A stretch of DNA of 64,000 bases, taken from Cymbomonas tetramitiformis. Lineage: Eukaryota; Chlorophyta; Pyramimonadophyceae; Pyramimonadales; Pyramimonadaceae. The notes beneath the pieces are model-generated. The model searched no databases. It worked only from the letters and a program-made list of their open reading frames with translations, and was not told the DNA's origin. Below, piece by piece: positions 45,676-56,400 of this stretch (position 1 is its first letter; each line of letters starts with the position of its first letter). The translations under genes and the position numbers were made by a program. The DNA lies in contig LGRX02013659.1 of NCBI GenBank assembly GCA_001247695.2, positions 53,312 to 117,311 of the forward strand, in the 5' to 3' direction.

Positions 45676-48600
45676 TTTGTGAGTTTAGACAGCGTTGCAC
45701 TGATTGCAACGCTTTTTCTGACGATTTATATATCACAGATTATACCAAATGTGGTGATCAGTCCAGTGCAAAAATTTGTCACCGGAATGTACAGGGATTG
45801 TGAATGATTGCAATCCAGCCGGAGGAATAATCTCAGCAGCTGTTCTGTACTAATGAATTCATCGGAGTTATACTCATTTCGACGATTCGAACCCTGTGTC
45901 ATTTTCAGTGATGCCAACTCATATGAATATTCAGGGGATTCCTCAGAATGCTTTTATGTGATGTCAACATATTGTATGAACAGTTCACTTGTATCCGAGG
46001 ACGAAGGAGTTACGCCTGGAAGGTTTTGCATGGTGGTCACCCAACAGTTATCAGCTATTATTCGGATGCCACATCCTGCCTTCGGTACTGGGATTATATC
46101 AACCAGTCCTACAGCGATGCACCTGTCCTTCCCACTCTTATGTATGTATGGCTATAGTGTATCAGGCGGGATATTATATAACTATCATCTTCTGATCCAA
46201 TGATGTGCAATTAAGCATGGTATCAGGTTATATGTTATACATATAGTTCAGCATTCCGCCCTAACTCGAAAATGTAAACGCTGAGCAATAGTCAACTTAT
46301 ATTCATCGGGATGTAGTTTCCCATCCGAGATTACACTTTATTAGTGACGGTGGGTTTAACGTTGTACAGATTTCAACGTTACTTGTGGATGCAGTGGTCT
46401 TATCAAAAGCAATCCATCAGAAATCACCATATCGGTATCATCACACATCAATCCTGAATCTATATAAGTTATAAATAACTTCTCGGATATGTGTGTATAT
46501 CTCATCAGCATTTCACTTCACTTCCCCCTTTGAGGAAGAGTGAACTATTAGGCAGTTGTTAAGTGCCTTGAATATATTCCATTAGGCAGTATGCAACCTT
46601 ATAGGAAGCAGCCTTACAGTCCTGGGGATGTTGCCCGAAAATATTAGTCATGATTGTGCTGATTTCAGCATGACTACAATGCCAAATACAGTGTAATTCA
46701 CTAATATATTGTGGCATTTTAGGCTGTGTGGGTTACAGTGACCCTAATCGCCTGCATTGACTTTAGGGTGTTACAATGTATCAGTAACACTTAGATATAT
46801 CAAAAATGAGTAGTATACATCTGTCTTTGAAGGAAAGAAGCAATATTGTACTCAGTACGTCACTGTTTATTATGTAAACTCTGAGGTGTGTGTTACACCC
46901 CTAGATGTTACACACAAGATATTTAGGGTGTTACACGAGATGTGAAATGTGGCATTATTTTTCCTGGGTACCTTAATAGGTATAAAATGGGATTCCGCGA
47001 AAAAATTGGATCCAAAATTTATTTTTAAAATCTTCCGCACAACATTTTCACCCATTTTTGCCATTTCGAGCTTATATATATATATATAAGTCTCAGTATA
47101 TACTGTGATGTATACACCTTTCACAACTCTGTAAGATATCTCACTATCACACATGAAATCGAAATTGATCTTTTTCATGGTGTTTCTGTGAAGATATGTA
47201 CATGGTCAATATCTGGGGTTTTACTGATTGAAACCCATGACCTAAATATATAGTATCATCAATAGTGACTTAAAGACACTAAGTGATATGTCAGATAATT
47301 TATTATTTACTTAGGCATATGGCAGTGCACTGGAAGGTTATCAAAATGATACCTTCCAGTTACTAAGTAAATCAGAACAATGCTTGTATAATCAGAGCAA
47401 TGCCTGTTTAGTAATCTCTATCAGCTACATCAGTGTCAAGATGAGTTCTGAATCTGTGAGATTTACTGAGATATGCATTGAAGTGATCAAGTTTCTGAAT
47501 CAATTGTCAAATGCATAAGTAGGAGATGAAGTTGCTCCAGCGATATGTGAGAGTGGATGGACTGTGCTCAACAGTTACCAGCTGTTATAATGAGCACAAT
47601 ATCCTGCCTTCGGGTCTGGAGATATCTCCATCCAGCCCTACAGCATGTTGTCTTATCCTGCTCCCATATCTATCGCCATCTCTGACATTCCACACGCACA
47701 TGTGTTTGTGGAATGGTATCTATGCATTATACATGAGATATATTGTCACTTACATTGATCATGTACACTTGCTGATTTAGTGTAATGTCAATATATCTAG
47801 AACATGTACTGACATAAATATTGGTGTAAGTACTGTGATAAGTACTATTATATATAGTTACTGTGTATACTATATATTGTGTAAACTTTATGTACACTGT
47901 ATATTGTGTATGTACTTACTGATTGAGTACACTGAAGTAAATTGATATAAGTTAATCATGCAGGTGTGTCTGTATACCAATAGACAGCATATAACAAGCA
48001 TGATGTATATCAATATATTTAGTATACTGTAATCCTGTACATCTCATCATGATGGATGATGAGTTAAATGGTGAATTTTCACAAGTAGCTCCGATGAATA
48101 TCCAACCTCTGATTAACAGGAGAACATACGTCCAATCCCGAATCCTCCGTCATGGAACAACTGTGCTAATTCCTGTTTTAACAATCGAGGTTGGCATCTT
48201 ACACTATTTGGGTTTTCAATATAGCACTGGACTTGCAAGATCTAGCATGTTACACATGTGAATTGCAATATGTCACAATAAATCATAGGCATGTATAACA
48301 GTAATGCACAGCTGCTATCGTGATCAGGTTGTATGCGTGCATGCCAAGCAATAATGCATGGATGTATGTATACCAAGCACAACCGTTATCGTGATCAGGC
48401 TTGTATTTATGCATGTATGCATGTATGCATGTATTTATACATGTGTGCATGTATACTGGATTTATACATGTGATCAAGCTGATTTTTATCACAGTATAAC
48501 TCGTGCACACAATCACAGTATGCTATGTGATAGTGATATGTGATAAGTGATCTGTGATAAGTGATTTGTGATAAGTGATTTTTGCCACGCACTTACAATC

Positions 48601-48776
48601 ATAGCATGTTGTTATTTAACAGGCTGTCACTCGCACACTATCACAGCATTTATGTGTATAACGATGATGATGTCGCACACACGATCTGTGCATAGCATGT
48701 GTGTGTATAGTTGGGCCTTATTTTAGCATGCGTCGATCTGTCGCTGTATGCGCCCATTTGGTGCGATTTACGAACA

Positions 48777-48940
48777 TCGCGATTTTACACACTGTATATG
48801 TCGCGTGATACGAATTGTGGATGTCGCATGTCAATCTGCATACTGATGTATGCGTCGCACGGTACGAATTATGATCATCGCACATCATTATGTATACTGT
48901 ACGTGTCGCGCGGTACGAATTGCGAAGATCGCTGTCGCAG
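48777..48940. repeat. Tandem repeat of about 54 bp, three diverged copies
   Basis: Each copy holds the order TCGC...ATACTGTA...GTCGC(G/A)(T/C)G(A/G)TACGAATT. The array lies in the AT-rich region and has no coding potential. Confidence 0.7.
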
Positions 48941-49821
48941 TTGATGAGATTATGTGCATCTCTGACGCTGTTGATGAGATTATGTGCACTGACGCTCATT
49001 TTTCATGTACGCGCTTAATTCTCGCACATCGTACCATAACCTGCGATTATTGACAGCATACATGTACGATATTTATGTACGAATCGTACATCGTGCGCAC
49101 ACCTCGTCGCAGTATATATATCCTTTACTGGAATGCTGCTGAATGCGATTATGTCGCGCCGATGATTTTATGCACAACTCCGCTGATCGCTGACGATGTA
49201 TATCGCTGGCGACGTATTGAAGCAAAAGCTGTCGCGTATGTGCAGATATTCGACGGCATGTGCGAACTCAGTCGCGCTGCATACAAATCAATATATATAT
49301 ATGTGTGTGCGTGTGTGTCTAGTCTGCTACACACGTGTTCTCGTTCTTCGCCTGAGCGGAGGATACCAATGTCACGGTTCTATGCGAACAATATGTGTGA
49401 CGCTGCTGTTATTGAACGGTAACAGCAAACCGCAATAGTCTGGTGGGTTATGAGTGCAGCAGTCTGTTGACCAGAAGTGCTTGCTTGAGCCCAATGCTCC
49501 TCATATCTCTAATGCTCTCACGCATCTCATGCGTTACCACCATCGGGTTGTGAACCCGAGAGCACTAGGTGAACTTCCCGCATCGGCTGGTCGATATAGC
49601 CATTGATGCTCGCATGCTGTTCAGTGCATGCTTGAAGCGAAGACGCGTCTTATCAGGACACTTCGGTTCTTCAAGACTTGTCTTGCTTCGCCATCTCGAT
49701 GCCATATACTTGGCCTCTCGATGACAGATGTCACTCACCTTAGGTGGATGACAGACATTATGACTGTACATGTCATAGTCGACCGTACTGACAATACTTG
49801 ACGACTGTATGTCATTATGAC

Positions 49822-49880
49822 ACATGACATGACATGACATGACATGACATGACATGGTATGACATGGTATGACATGTATG
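49822..49880. repeat. ATGAC pentanucleotide microsatellite
   Basis: Several perfect CATGA units are followed by two GGTATGACAT variants. It lies just before the putative start of the LTR retrotransposon. Confidence 0.9.
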
Positions 49881-50002
49881 ACACATATGTCATCGGTCAT
49901 ATCCCTGACACAACCGCGTGGTCGTAAGCCTAGAAAGTGGTCATCCACCTTACCTGAACTTTCCCATTTCACTTTTTCATGAATATGGCATACTTTGTAT
50001 AT

Positions 50003-50590
50003 TGTAACAAACGCCGGCTTCTTATGGTACCGCGCCGGGTTTGTTCAGCTGGTGACACGCATGACAGTGGTGAAAGCATGACAGGCTTTGCTAAGATGAC
50101 CATCTGAGAGATGCAGACCTGCCAGAAAAGATATGGTCACTATCGAATGACCAGGGAATGATAAGATGAAGATGGCAGTGACTCCTTTGCCACTGACGTG
50201 TCAATCAGAATGTGGTAAACGGTAACATTGTTAGAGCTGGCATGGAATAATGACTTTCCATTGGCCAGATGAAGATTTAAGGGCTAGAACCCGTTACAGT
50301 TTTGGGAAATGTGACAGAGCATTGAGATATAAGTCAGCTCTGACCGTAGGTCAGGCTAGTGGACTCATTATTGTTTTGCTTCGCAAGTACTAGGTGACTG
50401 TTCGCGTGCCAGTGCTAGAGTGCTAAGACAGTTCTGCTCACAGCTTTTGTACACAATAATTCGTATTTTGTGGTTGTTATATCAATTTTGACGGATATGT
50501 TTTACTGCTGTTTTCATACTTTTTCAAAACAATAATGTCCTGCGCGGAGCGGCTTTTTATTTCAGTGTTAATCCAGAAGTAAAGACCCTT
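50003..50590 (+). promoter_or_regulatory. Candidate 5' LTR of the retrotransposon
   Basis: TGTAACAAACGCCGG at 50003 resembles the TGTAAC-type start of many Ty3/gypsy LTRs, and it contains an imperfect inverted repeat with CGCCGGGTTTGTT about 30 bp on. A TATA-like GATATAAG sits at about 50327. I could not find a clear CA end followed by a tRNA-complementary primer site (TGGCGAGAAG at 50590 is only a weak candidate), and the 3' LTR is outside the window. The boundary is therefore a guess. Confidence 0.25.
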
Positions 50591-50642
50591 TGGCGAGAAG
50601 TCAGCAGCAGTTTGTAAGAGCGGATTCGGAAGTCAGGCGACT

Positions 50643-52251
50643 CCAGGGGCACCCACGGTGCACTGGCGGACCCTTCTTCTTCCCTGAACTTGGTGGTACT
50701 TGCACTGAAAGAGGCTACCAGCGACGGCGGCAATGGATCAGCTCTGAATTCACTAGTGATGAGCGGCCTTCTTCTATCCGGTGATATGCTCAGCACCTTG
50801 TTCTGCAGTGAATCCAGGGGCACCCCTGGTGCACTGGCCTAACTGCTAACAGGTGTTCTTCAGTTTAGAGCTAATCAGCACGGCATGAGCTTGGGCGGCG
50901 GCGGCGACAGAGTCGATCAGCAGTGAATGTGCACCTTGATGAGCACTTCATCTCAGTGGTTTCTCCAGCTGGCCACCTGGTTTGAAGTGAATCCAGGGGC
51001 ACCCCTGGTGCACTGGTTTAACTAAAAGGCAAGTGTGCGTGACCTGGAAGCTAATTAGCGGCGACATCTGCCTGGACTTACCAGCTAAGAGTGGATCAGC
51101 AGTGAATGTGCACCTTGATGAGCCACTTCTCAGTGGTTTCTCCAGCTGGCCACCTTGTCTGAAGTGAATCCAGGGACACCCCTGGTGTACTGGCCTAACT
51201 GAAAGGCAAGTGTGCTTGACCTGGGAGCTAATTAGCGGCGGCATCTGCCTGGACTTACTAGTTAGAAGCAGATCAGCAGTGAGTTGCTGCTCTATGTCTG
51301 GAACTTCACCTTACGGTTTCTCGGGCAGCTCCACCCTGTCTGACGGTTAATCCAGGGACACCCCTGGTGTACTGGCCTAAGCCTGAAGTAGTAAAGAGCT
51401 TGCCAGAGGACTAGCAGCGACATTAGCTCTGAAGGCGACAAGTGAGTGGTCTTTTTAAGCAATATTCACTGGTGTGATACAGCTATTTGGTGGATTCAGA
51501 GTTAATTACTTGCCCAGCCTGGAGTGCTGCTTACCACTGGAGGGACTTTCTAGTTCTTTATCAGAAATGTGTGGGAGAATTCTTTTATCTTTTCTACAGT
51601 ATTGGTCAGCTGGTGAGGCCCTCATATCACCGGTGACCTTCTGAATTAGCAGTGGTGTTGCGAATCCAGGGGTGCTCAGCACACTGGCTTAGCTCCCAAC
51701 TCTGTGTAGCGACCTTGTTCTTGCTTACTGGACTGGGGAGTGAACTTCCATGCCAGCTACGGTACCCTTGATTAGCAGTGGTGTTGTGAATCCAGGGGTG
51801 CTCAGCACACTGGCCTAGCTCACACCGCTGCGTATTGGTGCTATTCTTGGTGCCGTGGTGGAAGAGGAGTTGTCCTCATGTTCGCTGTGCTCTTGGTGAA
51901 CTCTGGCTCAGCTAATCCAGGGGTGCTCAGCACACTGGCCCAGCTTTAAGCCCTCCTTGCACGAATATTCTGCATCTGCTGCGGATTTAGAGCGTTTAGA
52001 CACAGTGCTGGACCTTTCGAGGCTTTCGCTGGCTGCACGCGTTTCGTTCTTCCGCTTGTTCAGTACGGTGCTAATCCAGGGGCACTCAGTGCACTGGCCC
52101 AAGCCAGTCTGAATCACGCTTCCGTCCTACATCTGCTGCTGATTCGGAGCGCTTACACGTGGTGCTGGACCTCTGGGCTTGCGCTGGCTGCACGCACCGC
52201 GTATTTTGTCTGGTCAGCGCGAGGTGAATCCAGGGGCACTCAGTGCACTGG
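50643..52251 (+). repeat. Ten-copy hairpin repeat array in the retrotransposon leader
   Basis: Ten 22-24 nt hairpins lie at 50643, 50814, 50993, 51170, 51352, 51666, 51792, 51917, 52076 and 52230. All have outer stem CCAG/CTGG, a GG/A internal loop and an inner stem that changes in a compensated way: GCACC/GGTGC, ACACC/GGTGT, GTGC/GCAC and GCAC/GTGC. Most are preceded by AATC and several are followed by CCTA. The spacing drifts from about 177 to about 125-159 bp because each hairpin sits in a larger, diverged tandem unit. The array lies between the candidate LTR and gag. Confidence 0.85.
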
Positions 52252-52465
52252 CCTAAACCAGCCTGAATCAGGCCTCCAGTCTGCTGGCGAACGAGCTTTG
52301 CGCTGAGAGAGGGGACTCTTCCTTGGTCCCACTTGCTGAGCATTAACGCAGTACTTTACCACGGAGGGTGAGGCGGAGCCAAGCGCTGCCTCTGCCCAGT
52401 CCAGAGATCGTGAGGCACGACGACTGGCGCGAGAGAGGGTCAGTCAGGACCTTGACACGGGATAT

Positions 52466-53422
52466 ATGAGCACAGAGGGGTCGGGTCCAGAATCCATCCC
52501 CTCCGCACCGGCATCACCAGCAGCAACAGCGCTCGCAGCAACAGCACTCGCAGCAGCAGTAGCAGCCTCGGCGCCTGCAGCCAATCAGTTCCTCTTTGCG
52601 TTTGACGACGTAGACGAGATGGATCACTATGACAAGGATAGTCACGCACTTGACAAGGAAGATGTCAAGCTCCACTACACTGGTGGCAAGAACGAGGATA
52701 GGGCGCTCTTTATCAGGCGTTTCGTTGACATGGTAGCGAAAGTACAGCGGGCTTACGAGGCTAGGAAGCGCAGGCACATGAGGACAGCGGCTTTTCACGC
52801 GCTCAGTCAGCAGGCGAAGAAGGCTTTCGTTGACTCCAAGCCAGACTACAGATCGTTGTGGGACAGCCTGCCCTCGTTCCTAGCAGGGGACGATCATTCA
52901 ACCTCAGTCGCCTATGACTGGTGGTGCGCTGCATATCTGAAGAATGGCATCATGGCCTCACACGCGTGTCATGTCTTGAAGGATCTCACCATGAGAGACG
53001 CTTTTCAGGGTTCAGTGCGCTGCGCACAACCTCCTTTCCATGAGCTGGCGCCAGGATCGACATGGGCAGTCTGCAAGGTGTTCGAGGAAGGCGATGCCGA
53101 TGGCGAAGAGTCTGATGAGTGGGAGAGCGAGGGAACCTCCACTAATAAGGGTCTCACGGGGACAGATGGCACGGAGGATTCTCACTATTTTTGGGCCTTG
53201 AGGGCTTTCATTGCAGAGCTCGAAGCCAAGTTCCTGATGAAGGGCACCAAGGAGAAGGAGGATCTGTTGATAGCCAAGTCGCAGACCACCGAGCAGGACG
53301 GCCTCGCTTACGTGAAGAGCTGTCGCCGCAGGGAGGCAGCGCTCAACGTCGGCAAGATGGTGGAGGACCCCATTGTCAGGCAGAACATCGAGGAGTGCAT
53401 CAAGGGTCTGCGCATCAAATAG
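52466..53422 (+). CDS. Retrotransposon Gag, N-terminal part (318 aa, ends at in-frame TAG)
   Basis: The ATG at 52466 follows the hairpin leader. After an Ala/Pro-rich start, the sequence has the helical pattern of a Ty3/gypsy capsid domain: FIRRFVDMVAKVQRAYEARK, an aromatic YDWWCAAYLK, FWALRAFIAELEAKF and an EDPIVRQNIEECIKGLRIK end resembling the ...F-x-x-GL-x... end of retrotransposon gag. The frame stops at TAG (53420-53422), and the same frame continues immediately with YRDRVSEQLRV, which looks like the next part of the same domain. Capsid assembly is the expected role. Confidence 0.75.
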   Translation: MSTEGSGPESIPSAPASPAATALAATALAAAVAASAPAANQFLFAFDDVDEMDHYDKDSHALDKEDVKLHYTGGKNEDRALFIRRFVDMVAKVQRAYEARKRRHMRTAAFHALSQQAKKAFVDSKPDYRSLWDSLPSFLAGDDHSTSVAYDWWCAAYLKNGIMASHACHVLKDLTMRDAFQGSVRCAQPPFHELAPGSTWAVCKVFEEGDADGEESDEWESEGTSTNKGLTGTDGTEDSHYFWALRAFIAELEAKFLMKGTKEKEDLLIAKSQTTEQDGLAYVKSCRRREAALNVGKMVEDPIVRQNIEECIKGLRIK

Positions 53423-56400
53423 TACCGGGATCGCGTGTCCGAGCAGTTACGCGTCAGTCATCCTGCCCCCAACAAGGTCACATGGGAGGACCTGGAGGTC
53501 ATCGTGGAGGTGCAGGACAAGCTGAAGAACGATGCGGAGTCTTGGGCTCTCACACTGCAGCAGGAGCTGGTTCGTAGACTCACCTGCGTGTACTCTTGCT
53601 ACGAGGCCAGGCAGCTGGGGCTTGACCTGGCTGCACTAGTGTCCGCCATGAGGCGCTCTGGTTCTGCCCCCAAGACTGGAGACAGACGCAGGGACTCCAG
53701 GAAGAAGGAGCAAACACAGCATGGTGGCGATGACGCCAAGAAGCCTTCGAGGGAGGTGAACAATGCAGAGCGCCAGAAGCCTACCTACGGCAAGGTGCCA
53801 CCACCTGACGCTTCAAAGAAATTCCAGTGTGATTGGTGCTTCACACGCTTGCCCCACGCTCCAGAGCGTTGCTACACGGGGTGCCGTGATGCCCGCGTGC
53901 CTCCGAACTTCCACAAGGACAGGCAGAATTCGAGGTGGCCGGATGAGGTCAAGAATGCCCAGATGCGTGCTTACAACATCGCGCACCGCTTCGACAACCA
54001 CAAGATGGGGATCACCACCAAGGAGTGGCTTAAGCTCCCAGAGGCCAAGCAGAAGCAACCGCAGCAGCAGCAGCAGCAGCAGCAGGTGGCGGCCAGCGCT
54101 GAGGTCAAGGAGAAGCTCGCTGCAGAATTGACAGGCCTTCAGACAGGGACACCTCCAAAGGGGGACAAGGGCGCCGATGCACAGGCCCGGTCAGAGGACA
54201 GCGATGCTGAGACTGAGTACGACTCCCACTTCAACCAGCAGGCTGAGTATGAGGAGGATGACAAGGACTGCCCTGCTGATGATGGGCTGGGAGATAGTCA
54301 TGATGTTGGCATCAGTCACGCACCAGGTCTCCAGGCCAGGGCCGCAGTCGCCCTGGGCAGCACTCAGAAGATGCAGAGCTTCCAGGTCAAGACGCCGGAG
54401 GAGTTCGACAAGGCCGCTCAGGTGCCCAGAGCCGTTCCTCCCAACGTCCTCAGCAGGAAATTTCACCTGCTTGCGTCCAACCTTCGCAGTTCCGTGCGCA
54501 CTTGCTCGCAGATTGCGGCCATCCTGATATCCCAGCACGCCATCGACCTCCCAAAGGACATCGAGAACCTCCTGGCGCTGGAGGAGCTCATGGGCAACGA
54601 GCCGAATAATGCGACAGAGCAACCCACCGAGGTCAACGAGCATGAACTTGAGGACACGCACGCCACAGTGGTGCAGGGGGTAAGAGAGGGGGCAGATAGT
54701 GCAGAACACCGCACGATCGAGGAGGTGCCACTGGACCAGATGCCCAACGGTGTGGTCGACAGCGCCGCCGCCCGGTGTGCAGCCGCTGCCTGTGTGAACG
54801 ACCTGGGGGTGGTTGACTTCAGCGACCATGGACATGTACGAGCTGGCACCATCAAGACCCTCGCCTACGACGTGCTGAGGGCAAAGATGAAGCAGCACCT
54901 GACCGACGAGCAGGTGTTGCTGATGACTCAGGTGCAGCCCATCTGCAAGTTGCAGAATGCCACCCTGCATGAGGGTCTGGCGTTGGTGTCGTCTGGTGGT
55001 GAGCTTATGCTGTACCGGGCGATCCTCATGGACACCGGCGCCAACTGCAACATCATCTCCATCGCGGTCGTGAGGCGGCTGGGCCTCACGGTGTACGAGG
55101 CCAGCACCGGCGCCAAGGTCACCAGGTGTGACAACAGCCCTACGAAGTTCACGCATTACTGCTATGTGGACGTCATACTGGCTGCGGGCACACCGCACAT
55201 GACGCTTCACCGGTTATACGCCTTCGTGACCTTCGAGCCCGAGAACTCTTGGGATCTGCTGATAGGCACCGGGCCACTGAAGAACTCCTTGATGATCGAC
55301 ATCAAGCCTGGAAGTTGCGTGGCCGTGTCACATGCGCCAACGATTTTGGGCATGGATGCTCAGGTGGTGCTTCCGTTGGTTGACATGACGCCACCCAGGC
55401 GTCCCCACCTGCCCAGGCGGGTGGACCCAGTGGTGTGTTTGAAGTCGGAAATCTTTGGGCAGGGAATGGAGGGTGAGTGGCTAAAGCACCCACCTCTGAG
55501 CACAAGGGAGGAGAGATTTGCTGCCTCTGGGATTCGGCCTGAGCACATCCATGACATTGACGAGTCACCATTGGGGTCACCAGCGCCTTCGCCAAGGCCT
55601 CCTGCTGAGCCCCCACGACCCCGAGTCATCACGCGAGCGGAGCTCGAGGAGAGGTGTCGCCATCGGACGTGTTCCCTTGAAGGTGGCCGCAGGAGTGACC
55701 TGGCGTCACTGGCGCCCGCCGTACAGGCAGCGTCGGAGCGCATGCTCGAACAATTCTACGAAGAGCCGAACCCCTGGAAGGGTGGACACGCGAGGTGGGT
55801 CACTGAGGACCAGGTTGCTGGGGATCGTCCGTCTCTGGATGCCCCTCTCGACTGCAACTGGGCGGATCAGAGACTGTACCTGGACCGGCACCATGTCGCG
55901 CGTCTCTGCCGCATCCTTCGGGACCCAGCCCAGGACATGCCGGCCAGACCTTCCCAAGAACATGTCTGCGTGGAATTCGTTCGCTGTCTCGAGCAGAAGT
56001 GGGTGACGGTGGACCAGCTGATGCCCCCTAACTGGCTGTACGTGGACCAGAAGCTGGATCACGATGAGGAAAAGGACCGCTGGGTGCTCAATGGTAGCTA
56101 CATGACGCACGTGCCGTCCTCTGCCAGCAAGCAGGATGTCGTCAAGCCAAGGGAGGGAGGCAGATCGCGCGACGACCTCAACCCGATCCAGAGACTGCAG
56201 GACACGCTCCAGGCGTTGTTCAAGTACCCCAGTGGTGAGGTCACTGGCACCCTTATGTGGGACCTGAAGGAGCGTGTCCTCTGTGTCCAACCGAGCACAG
56301 CCACGCAGTACCTCGAACTGATGCGCTGCACGTTGGATCATGCGCTCGTGTACAATAGTGAGGAGTTGCTGGACGAGCTCCAACTCCCTCACTGGTACGA

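Larger units (their letters stand above)
45720..50002. other. AT-rich repeat-bearing region, no gene supported
   Basis: Contents seen: a diverged direct repeat (about 46045-46135 and 47567-47660, shared CCTGCCTTCGG core), ATGC-rich microsatellite (48413-48457), a 16-bp GTGATAAGTGAT tandem repeat (48531-48590), three copies of a unit of about 54 bp with GTACGAATT (about 48777-48940), and an ATGAC pentanucleotide array (49822-49880). The ORFs here are short and of poor composition. Confidence 0.55.

Noticed and set aside
45880..45900. tRNA T-arm-like GATTCGAACC
   Set aside because: No acceptor, D or anticodon arms can be built around it.
50585..50605. Primer-binding site TGGCGAGAAGTCAGC
   Set aside because: It starts with TGG but is not preceded by an LTR end in CA and I cannot match it to a tRNA 3' end with confidence.
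50643..52251. CRISPR-like spaced repeats in the leader
   Set aside because: The spaced 22-24 nt palindromes sit in larger tandem units with homologous spacers, in a retrotransposon leader. The covarying stems point to RNA structure.
54191..55210. Minus-strand 339-codon ORF opposite the protease region
   Set aside because: The sense strand carries the DTGA protease and gag continuation. The antisense product has no motif.
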